Assembly (NCBI RefSeq): GCF_000003605.2
Contig: NW_003143798.1
Coordinates: 30,787 to 45,396 of the forward strand
Length of the DNA: 14,610 nucleotides
Source: Saccoglossus kowalevskii
Taxonomy: Eukaryota > Hemichordata > Enteropneusta > Harrimaniidae
Reading direction: 5' to 3'
Of this stretch, positions 7,996 through 14,610 are shown piece after piece (position 1 is the first letter of the stretch; each line of letters begins with the position of its first letter). The notes under the pieces were generated by a model. It made no database searches and was not told where the DNA came from. It worked only from the letters and a program-made list of their open reading frames with translations. The position numbers and the translations under genes were made by a program.

Positions 7996-8037
7996 CTTCT
8001 CTCCTTTTGAAAATATGTGGTGGCCCTGAAAATGGCC
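7996..8037 (-). promoter_or_regulatory. histone-type mRNA 3' end stem-loop and downstream element
   Basis: On the minus strand, AAC precedes GGCCATTTTCAGGGCC (8037 to 8022), followed by ACCACA. This matches the conserved 3' end of replication-dependent histone mRNAs: a six-pair stem, a TTTC loop, an AAC lead and an ACCA tail. One stem position is an A-G mismatch (the family has C-G there). Thirteen bases downstream lies AAAAGGAGAGAAG (8008 to 7996), the purine-rich type of site bound by U7 snRNA. The combination and spacing make chance unlikely, though the mismatch suggests decay or a weak signal. Confidence 0.65.
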
Positions 8038-8115
8038 GTTTAGTTTGGTTGCTATGAAGCCACCAATCAAGCTCGATCACTTCATTATGATCTTCTTGGT
8101 GGTAGAGATTACACA
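8022..8115 (-). pseudogene. possible 3' stub of a histone gene
   Basis: Upstream of the stem-loop on the minus strand there is an ACCACCAAGAAG stretch followed by a TGA at 8079-8077, about 40 bases before the stem, which is a usual histone 3' UTR length. Only a handful of codons could remain before the plus-strand hAT remnant begins near 8118. The AAGAAG stretch faintly recalls the C-terminal tail of H2A, but the match is too short and too diverged to name the histone. The body of the gene is missing from the window. If real, it was cut off by insertion or rearrangement next to the hAT piece. Confidence 0.3.
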
Positions 8116-8117
8116 GG

Positions 8118-8698
8118 GTCGGCAATGCCTCACGGCGGTGGGAAGCAATTAACAGAATTTCGTAAACGATGCGGAATATATTCAAAAATATTGAATGTAT
8201 ATTATCTTTTCTCGGATCATGTCATCCAAGATTTTGAGACGCGATTTGCTGATCATCACTGTGATCTGATAACTGCACAAGCACTTTTACCATGCAACAT
8301 TGGTCAGCACACATCAACCCATGTGACCTCAATTAACAACTACTATGGGAAATCGTTGCAAAAGGATGAATTTTCGAATATTGAAATTGAGAAGTGGATA
8401 ACAAAGTTCAGTGATACACCAATTGAGCAACGCATAATGATGCTGCTTCATCTCTTGCTGTTTGTGATGTCAACTATTCCCAAGCCATCCACAGAATTCT
8501 CACAATATTCTTTACAACAACTGTCGGAAGCGTGTCATGTAAACGATCTTTTCTGCACTTCGGCGGGTGAAGTTATGGACACGATGTAGCATGGCTCAAG
8601 ACAGACTCAGTGCTCTTGCAATGTTACTAGTACACCGAGGCACAGACATCATTCCTTCCCCAAAAGTGATTTATTCAAGGAAAGTTAACTGGAGATAA
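8118..8698 (+). pseudogene. hAT transposase C-terminal fragment (ZMYM1/P52rIPK-like), frameshifted
   Basis: A hAT transposase moves DNA by cut and paste in the nucleus. About 190 codons of its C-terminal part remain, against 600 or more in the family. The first frame (8125 to about 8432) has MPHGGGKQ and YYLFSDHVIQDFETRF, matching the family's MPR..GRQ and YY..S.F.PF.D..I..L..RF pattern, then a W-containing helix. The reading moves to a second frame (about 8433-8551) with CDVNYSQAIHRILTIFFTTT and CKRSF, and to a third (8552-8698) with SALRRVKLW and MAQDRLSALAML, stopping at TAA 8696-8698. Together these form the hAT dimerisation domain. Each frame change equals one lost base. The E of the usual CERSFS motif, thought to be the catalytic glutamate, is K. 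The fragment is dead. The N-terminus, zinc finger and first catalytic aspartates are absent. Confidence 0.88.
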
Positions 8699-8998
8699 AT
8701 TTATATGCTATTGCGAAAGCTGTAAACATAAACTGTGTATTTTACAACTATCAATTGTATTAATCAGTCCCGTACATTACATTAATATTGCTCCTATATG
8801 AAGATAGAACAAAAGTGTTTTGTATATATTCATAAAATATATCAAGATGATTTTATTGTTAAAAATAGATAGATATACCCCCCCCCCTAGCCATTAACTT
8901 ATGGCGCAACTGCACACCTCTACGCCTTTATACATTTATACGCAATTAAAAAATCGCATTTGCTGCCCCCCTAGTGAAAAAAGCTAGCTACGGCCCTG
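8118..8998 (+). mobile_element. 3' part of a hAT transposon, 5'-truncated
   Basis: The transposase remnant is followed, 300 bases later and in the correct orientation, by a hAT-type terminus: on the minus strand the sequence from 8998 reads CAGGGCCGTAGCTAGC, then TTTTTTCACTAGGGGGGC. Gene end, short 3' region and inverted repeat therefore form one element. The opposite terminus is not in the window, so an 8-bp target duplication cannot be tested. A run of C at 8878-8887 followed by TAGCCATTAACTTATGGC lies inside the 3' region. Confidence 0.7.
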
Positions 8999-10552
8999 CC
9001 AATTCAGAATGCCCTTCCCAGTGCACTCAAGAATTGCCGGTGAATCGTTACGTAAATATGTAGACGGCACGGAATTCTGTGCCATCACTAATTGGCGGTC
9101 TCTGTGACTTCATTACATTGCCATGACGAGAACTCGCATATACGAAGACTGACCCGTACACAAGGCCCGCTCACAGCTCTCCACATCGATTCACTAGACT
9201 AGTGTATTATTTCCAGATTTGTCAATTTGAAAGTCTCGCGATAATAGACTGCATCTAGTCTAACATTGATATAGAGACAATGATGATATATTTACGATAA
9301 CAAAAATAGTAGAATATACAATTAGTCAATGCTCGAACTGGCATGGAATCGATAACGTAAGAGAGATGGCAGCGACTTGAAGGGACTCGGGGACTAGATG
9401 AAAAGTTGTGTCCGTTGATACTCGCGTCTGTCGCTTGTCACTCACTGCCACCCCATGCACCAAGTATCCAAGTACCTTCTACCCGGTTGACGTTTGTTCT
9501 CTCCTTTTAAAAGGTGGACTCTGGTAGATGTATCAGCTTTTTCTCACGAATCTTTGTGAAAAGGTAACAATGTGTTTCCGATGGTAAATACAATGTTTAG
9601 ATCACATTTATTGAATGGTTGGTATTGAACTTATAATTAAAATTATGATGTTTAGTGACGTCAGCGCAAACAATGACATCATTGAGTTGTTCTATATCTA
9701 GCCGCCACCTACGTTTACGCTGTGAATAACAAACTAGTTGTTTCGACTCACTATCAATTTGATTCAGGATACTGGATAGGATGCTGGAATTTTAAAACCC
9801 ATACTTTCCAACTAACCAAGTGTCTTAAGAGCGAACTAAACTGATACCACTATGTGTATGAGAAAGTTATCGTTTCAAATAAAATATGTTATTTTAATAT
9901 CAATATCCTGACATGGCAGAACAGAAATAGAAATGAAACGTCATCGTTTTAGATACAAAAAGATATATAATCATAATACGAGTACATATGTCGAATCACT
10001 GGTAGAAGCCCACGCATGGCGTAAATTGTATTTCCAGGCAATATAAGGATATTGACTTAAAAAACCGTTGGGATCACCAGCTTAATTTTCGAGAAAATGA
10101 TCGTTGTATTTCAGTGGTGAGTAGCTATGTTGGCAGTATTATAGTGCTTCGACCATAGGTTCTTATGGTAGAGATAATATGTCATATCCTAAATTGTAGG
10201 CTGGTGATATAGGCTGACAAAAATATATATTGTGATTGAAGGGGTATTTTATGTTGTTCACAAGTATTTTAAAAAATCTGGGTGTTAAAAAATAGGAAAA
10301 AAATAAATTTTTCTGTAACATTGTGCTCTATGTAATTGTTCTAAAATAGTAATTTTCGAAAAATATTAGGACAAGTTTCTCAAAATAGGTCACTGTAACA
10401 CACAAAAGAATGCTATTTTATGGTGCCATGCGAAAATAGCTTCATGAATTTACAGAATAAACCAATGAACGCTGTCATGCGATTTATGACCAACTTTATC
10501 CAAAATTATGAGTAGGCTTCTATCATAATAATATCAATATTATCATGATATG
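8999..10552. other. no gene seen
   Basis: Mostly unique AT-rich sequence without coding signals. It contains a near-palindrome GGCACGGAATTCTGTGCC at about 9065-9082 and CRE-like sites at 9656-9681. The stretch 10520-10548 is an imperfect inverted repeat (ATCATAATAATAT / ATATTATCATGAT) just before the TA tract. Confidence 0.4.
9656..9681. promoter_or_regulatory. CRE and CRE-like pair
   Basis: TGACGTCA at 9656-9663 is the full palindromic CREB/ATF site. TGACATCA at 9674-9681 differs by one base. The starts are 18 bp apart. No promoter or transcript can be seen nearby, so function is only possible. Confidence 0.3.
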
Positions 10553-10576
10553 TATATATATATATATATATATATA
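10553..10576. repeat. (TA)12 microsatellite
   Basis: Twelve uninterrupted TA units, followed by ATATGTTAATATGTTAAT, a 9-bp direct repeat. It forms the left edge of the hammerhead-bearing block. Confidence 0.9.
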
Positions 10577-10625
10577 ATATGTTAATATGTTAATTTGCGA
10601 AGTATATGTCTGCTCGTTGGTGCAG

Positions 10626-10700
10626 TGAATTAAACATAAAGCTCCTGATGAGTGAGGTACTTGTACCTTACGAAACAGTGCTGTCGAGTTTCAATATTCA
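10626..10700 (+). ncRNA. type I hammerhead ribozyme
   Basis: A self-cleaving RNA. All core elements are present in order. CTGATGA lies at 10645-10651. Stem II is formed by GTGAGGTAC (10652-10660) and GTACCTTAC (10663-10671), nine pairs including one G-U. GAAA lies at 10672-10675. Stem III is CAG with CTG around a two-base loop, and the cleavage triplet GTC ends at 10685. Stem I is open: AAGCTC (10639-10644) pairs with GAGTTT (10686-10691), six pairs with one G-U, and an outer helix TGAAT/ATTCA closes an internal loop that could make the usual tertiary contact with loop II. Cleavage is predicted after C10685. The tiny stem III is typical of Penelope-like elements, where the ribozyme processes retroelement RNA. 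No core base is mutated, so it may still be active. Confidence 0.92.
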
Positions 10701-10801
10701 TGTAGTTGTGTATTAATTCCTCTATTACCGCATTTATCCGCTCAACAAATACATTGTATTGAGCACTTTTGTTTTGGAATAATCGACTCCCACATCTAGA
10801 C

Positions 10802-10820
10802 TATATATATATATATATAT
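10802..10820. repeat. (TA)n microsatellite
   Basis: Nineteen bases of alternating T and A, at the right edge of the hammerhead block. Confidence 0.9.
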
Positions 10821-11528
10821 GCAGGAACCGGCCATTGTTATTAAATAAACATGCACGTGTTCCTGTTAAGAAACATCTGATGGGCAATGTTATCGTAGCG
10901 GGTCACACATGTTGATCAGCGAATGACACAGGTTAACCCCCTTTTTGCGAGCTTGTTGGCAAAACTGTAAACATATGACTGCACAGTGCGATGACCTCAG
11001 TATACATTGTTAAGTAGTCACAACTCAAAGCCGCCATTACTTGCATTATCCATGTGTACTAATACAGGGAGTTATTAAAATATTAAATATTAATAAACGT
11101 GATGAGTAAAAAATACACCCTAGAGACAAGAAAAAATACTACGCTTTATTCGCCATTCTTTGCTATTAGAGAGCAAGAAATATGATCTCTATAGTTGACA
11201 TTTGTGAAGAAATCACATCAATAATTTACATCATGTCTTTGATCTGTCTAAATCTGTAGAAATCTACCAGAACTAACTTGTGAAGATTCAGAGCTTGGCT
11301 TAAGTCGGCATATATAGATTCATTTCATCGAATGAATTACCGCTTTCAAGTCGTAAACTACACAAACTCTAAACAAGTAATACAGCAATAAAGAGAATAG
11401 TTTAGCCATACTGTACAAGTATATTGTTATACGTCGCGGACAGACAGAATTTCCTTAAATGCGTAAATACTAATTTAGTTCAAACAAATTCATTAATCGT
11501 TAATCAATTAATCACTGTGACAGAAGAA
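10821..11528. other. no gene seen
   Basis: AT-rich, apparently unique, without recognisable ORF or repeat. Confidence 0.4.
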
Positions 11529-11592
11529 ACTCATCCGTCATATATCGGTGCGCCTCGGAACTAATTTAGAAAGAACACGACCACGGATGAGT
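11529..11592. repeat. 10-bp perfect inverted repeat
   Basis: ACTCATCCGT at 11529-11538 and ACGGATGAGT at 11583-11592 are exact inverses, 44 bases apart. A hairpin or a pair of binding sites is possible; chance is not excluded in a window of this size. Confidence 0.5.
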
Positions 11593-12117
11593 GGTTCTAT
11601 TCGACGAGAATATAAAGTGGACGTGTTTTGTTTGTCTTCACATCGAAATATAATATAGCAATTGATTTTGTTAATCTGTGTGTCCATTTTCCCCTCAAAC
11701 AATTGACCACTCCTCGTTCCACGATAAGCAGCTTAAAGCTAGTCCCAATATTATCATCCTCTCTCAATTAGTTCCCGTTTAAATCTCGATGTTCTGCGCT
11801 CCATTTCCGGCAATGCATTGAAAGCATCGACGCTGTAGCACCATCGACGTGAAATATTAAGAAACTAAACATAAATACTTGATGAGCCCAAAAGACGTTA
11901 ACAATATGGAAATTAATAGATTTGGGACCGATGGTAGGTCTCTTAGGTAGAATGAAGATTATATTTGAATGTTGAATATAATGTATATTGTCGCAGACAA
12001 TTCGTTGATTTCAAGATTCTCGTTCACTGGTGCATATACTGCAGGGAACAGTATTACCGGATCATGAATCCTCAGCTTTACTTCTGTTGTCGAATACGAC
12101 AATCTATCAGTTCCATA
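11593..12117. other. no gene seen
   Basis: AT-rich sequence. The ORF starting at 11965 has no recognisable domain; its only structure is the 21-bp repeat near its end. Confidence 0.35.
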
Positions 12118-12180
12118 TTTCAAAATCTGATGTCACCATTCGTCAATCTTCGCGTATCATTCGTAAATCTCCCTGTATCA
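12118..12180 (+). repeat. 21-bp tandem repeat, three units
   Basis: Units start at 12118, 12139 and 12160 and share TT(C/T) ... AATCT ... (G/A)T(A/G)TCA. A looser unit may precede and TACGTG follows. In the ORF 11965-12261 each unit encodes seven residues (FQNLMSP, FVNLRVS, FVNLPVS). The period is a multiple of three, but the ORF is otherwise unsupported. Confidence 0.55.
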
Positions 12181-13136
12181 TACGTGACTGCCAGCCTATT
12201 AGATTGGAAAACCATTTTATTGTTTCGTGATAATTCATTTCAATTTAAATTCGTGTTATAACCAGAGATTTTGTTCAAATTCATTATTATTATCGTATCG
12301 TCGGCAACTGAAACGAACATTGCATTCGTAATTACAATCTTAGAAAAATGATTTTAATTATTACAATTGATTGTGTAATGAATTTATCCATATGGCGTTA
12401 CCTCATCGGTAGCGTGGGTGACGAACGAAAACGGGTATAAATCTATCCTATTAAAGGCATTGCTCACCAAAATCCGACCCGGGAAACTCCAATATTCTTA
12501 ATATTCGCACACATTGGCACTATAGCAATCGTTTTGGTCTAAAACGGTGTATAACTTTTAAATTTCTTACTAAAATGTTTGTTTTTTTTAAAGGAAGGTT
12601 TTCTTTAAAAAAATAATACGATTTTCATGGTGTTTTTTTTTACAAATAACGTGGCCATGATGTGGTCTATAAAGACGTATACTTAATCAACAGTTTGTCC
12701 AACATGGGGTATACTTTTTACCTAATGGGTTTGTAAGCACACTCATACTAAATCAGTAACCCAGTGCCCAAAGATATTCAACTTTGTATCCGTTTTCACC
12801 CAGACATTAATCCAACCATTAATCGAAAAGGTATATCCAAAACTTAGATCGCGATGCGAAAAGGATTATATGTTTTGATTTTATGATTGCGTAATGTGAA
12901 TAATAATACCCCCAAATATACATTTTTGCACAACAAATGTATCAATAGCCATAACATAAATACAGCAGACTAGTCATGTGACCGGGTAATAGTATGACAT
13001 AATGCCATTGTCTCGCCCTGACGTTTTTGAGGATGTAGACGTTATTTCAACGAGTGATGCTGTGTATCCCGCGGCTGTATTTTCACGAGCGAAGCTAGGA
13101 AAAACTTGACCACAGCATGGATATATTTCATCATCT
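12181..13136. other. no gene seen
   Basis: AT-rich with several T and A runs. TTAAAGGCATTGCTCACC at 12451-12468 resembles a TTAA element terminus, but no inverted partner was found. Confidence 0.35.
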
Positions 13137-13164
13137 CGTTGCTCTGTTAGCAACGAAAATGGCG
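13137..13164 (+). promoter_or_regulatory. X-box-like inverted repeat next to a YY1-like site
   Basis: CGTTGCT (13137-13143) and AGCAACG (13149-13155) are perfect inverted arms separated by five bases. RFX X-boxes have the GTTGC...GCAAC form, though usually with a shorter spacer. AAAATGGCG (13156-13164) follows immediately and matches the YY1 consensus often found at animal transcription starts. The surrounding 13010-13165 has more CpG than its neighbourhood. A start of transcription is possible; no gene was found downstream. Confidence 0.3.
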
Positions 13165-13496
13165 ACCGACAAATAAAGCAAACAGAACACTATTCAGGAT
13201 TTGTTCAAAATAAAAATAATAAAACACAGCCTTTGGAAATTTCTTGAGACATAGGGCGTCTTCTTGTGTATTTTAACATTAATATCAATCCCAACCGAGA
13301 CTCGGCATCCAAAGAGTACGTCTTATTGCCGTCGTCTGGGAGATTTTCAAACATTTTAGTCGTTTTCGATCCGGGTTTCATGGTTGCACAGTTTGTTTTT
13401 GATCGATATGAAAAGGATAGTTTGATTTTTGTTATTCCTGATGTAAACAAACGGATTAAGCTTTAGCTGAGGTACATCGAATTATGAAGGCGGTTC
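13165..13496. other. two opposed short ORFs, unrecognised
   Basis: A minus-strand ORF (13205-13450, 81 codons) and a plus-strand ORF (13266-13466, 66 codons) overlap on opposite strands. Neither shows a family motif I know. At most one could be an exon. Confidence 0.25.
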
Positions 13497-13557
13497 ATTT
13501 GCATAATTCGCCATGGAAATACCGACATTATTACATGGACACGTGACTAATTTGCAT
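13497..13557. promoter_or_regulatory. two octamer sites and an E-box
   Basis: ATTTGCAT, the full POU octamer, occurs at 13497-13504 and again at 13550-13557 in the same orientation. CACGTG (E-box) lies at 13540-13545. Octamers are used by POU factors and also in histone H2B promoters, but no TATA box and coding start were found at suitable spacing. Confidence 0.35.
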
Positions 13558-14419
13558 AGTTATTTCATGACTTTTGATAATCTTGTTTGTGCAAGAAAAT
13601 GGTTCTGGAGAGTTTTATTCAAACATGCGTAACCAGGGTAATAAACCATATAAACAAAGTGCCCAATTTGGTCGTCCTATCTTGCCGATTGTTAGAATTT
13701 GAAGTTAGATCGAATATTCAAAATATATTGTTGCAGCTTTATGTTTTATTTCGACAGTGTAAGGCTAATCGAGGTACAGTTGTTTATCAAAACATGCATG
13801 CGTAGCCAAGCGTGTTATTTATGCATAGACAGTATAAACGGTCGTGAGTGGCATGGAAAGCAGTTGGCCTAATTAAGCATTGTACGTTCCGTGTAGTTAT
13901 TAAGAATATTAAAATTCCTAATTATATTATTTAATGTGAACTGGAATTAAAGAAGCGTGAAAACGAAATCGATAAAACGCATCTTGTATTCTTTGATGAT
14001 GAATATAGGAGTTATGAATACAATTACGTTCGTTTTGACAACGCTATATCGACACACTGCCGATATACTAGTATACCAACGTCAGGAATTGACGGTCACG
14101 TGATGCAATTAGAGGCTGCGTGTGCCTGAGCTTGAATTGCCCCAGGCTCACGAGTTGCTGCCGTCAGCTGTATGTTGCTGTTCGTTTTTTCCCCCAGTTG
14201 AATTTAGCGGTACAACAAATGGAAACTCGAGTCCAACACCGATAGAACCAACATTTTAATATTTTCAACAAATCAAACAAATGTCTGAAATTAACACGGT
14301 TATATCTTCGCAATAATCTAAACTTGGAGATCAGGGTCAACAAAGAGAAGCCCAAACGAAATAGAAACTGACACAAAAAGAAAGACAGTGTGCAGGTTAT
14401 AAAAAAATAATAATGAAAT
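13558..14419. other. no gene recognised; E-box site
   Basis: The ORF 13587-13805 is not recognisable. At 14080-14094 CGTCA and TGACG form an inverted pair around GGAAT, and TCACGTGA (14096-14103), a palindromic E-box, follows directly. Otherwise AT-rich and featureless. Confidence 0.3.
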
Positions 14420-14453
14420 AATCGGTCTGATAAGTTAACTTATCAGACCGATT
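14420..14453. repeat. perfect 34-bp palindrome
   Basis: The half AATCGGTCTGATAAGTT is followed without a spacer by its exact inverse. There is no mismatch in 17 pairs and the symmetry stops sharply on both sides. TGATAA and TTATCA near the centre are opposed GATA-factor sites. It could extrude as a cruciform, be a recent inverted duplication, or be a junction artefact. Confidence 0.92.
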
Positions 14454-14601
14454 TGAGGATATGGCTGTGATGTCTGAGGTGATGAAAAATCCCTATATGA
14501 AGATGTCCACATTAGTTTCTGTATATTTTTTTTACGCGTCTCTCAAAATACACATATCATTCGAATTTATAGTGAGCTCGGTACAAAATATTTGATTTTA
14601 A

Positions 14602-14610
14602 AGCGGGAGG
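14602..14610 (+). mobile_element. start of a second TTAA MITE, cut by the window edge
   Basis: TTAA at 14598-14601 followed by AGCGGGAGG is identical to the left terminus at 2299-2311, extending to the last base of the window. Confidence 0.6.

Larger units (their letters stand above)
10577..10820 (+). mobile_element. probable lone Penelope-like pseudo-LTR fragment
   Basis: A block of about 225 bp containing a type I hammerhead ribozyme is bounded by (TA)n tracts at 10553-10576 and 10802-10820. Hammerheads with this very short stem III are known from the pseudo-LTRs of Penelope-like retroelements, which often end in simple repeats. No reverse transcriptase or GIY-YIG endonuclease sequence was seen on either side, so this would be a lone end. 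The boundaries are inferred. Confidence 0.5.

Noticed and set aside
10870-10890. Second CTGATGGG, first taken for another hammerhead core
   Set aside because: It lacks CTGATGA, a stem II and a GAAAC segment downstream.
12385-12440. tRNA-like look of GGCGTTACCTCATCGGTAGCG
   Set aside because: No B box (GGTTCGANTCC) at the right distance and no cloverleaf pairing could be drawn.
13205-13466. Opposed ORFs of 81 and 66 codons
   Set aside because: They lie on opposite strands of the same DNA, are short and show no recognisable motif; kept only as a note.
1-14610. CRISPR arrays, bacterial operons, phage genes
   Set aside because: No regularly spaced direct repeats with unique spacers and no dense coding; all signals are of animal type.

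Overview
The window looks like non-coding DNA from an animal genome. It is AT-rich, has no long open reading frame, no operon-like spacing and no bacterial signals. It does hold animal-type elements: a decayed hAT transposase, a Penelope-type hammerhead ribozyme, a histone-type mRNA 3' end signal and many short inverted-repeat elements. A bilaterian, probably a marine invertebrate, fits best; the species cannot be read from the sequence. I found no intact protein-coding gene. The short ORFs present are not recognisable and most lie in repeats.

Bases 1-5000 are a mosaic of short mobile elements. There are inverted arrays of a 17-bp unit, three copies of one CAG...GGCGGCGGCAC element (hAT-like), a TTAA-flanked element with GC-rich inverted ends, and two copies of a 67-68 bp hairpin element, each between perfect 9-bp direct repeats. 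The first hairpin copy sits inside an older relative of the TTAA element, and the intact TTAA element at 2303-2427 preserves the matching uninterrupted sequence. This nested pair is the best-supported undescribed element in the window.

Bases 5000-7700 hold further dispersed repeats: a 93-bp repeat present in both orientations, a roughly 31-bp tandem unit, and an AT-rich element of about 340 bp with inverted ends.

Bases 7990-9000 hold two remnants back to back. On the minus strand is a histone-type stem-loop followed by a purine-rich downstream element. On the plus strand is the 3' part of a hAT transposon: the transposase C-terminus, broken by two frameshifts, and a terminal inverted repeat ending at 8998.

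Bases 9000-14610 are mostly unique AT-rich DNA. They contain a near-perfect type I hammerhead ribozyme at 10626-10700 between two (TA)n tracts, probably a lone Penelope-like pseudo-LTR; a few clusters of candidate transcription-factor sites (CRE-like, X-box/YY1-like, paired octamers with an E-box); a perfect 34-bp palindrome carrying opposed GATA sites; and, at the last nine bases, the start of a second TTAA element. The parts do not form a pathway. The window is best read as intergenic or intronic DNA shaped by repeated transposon insertion, with possible regulatory islands near 13.1-13.6 kb.
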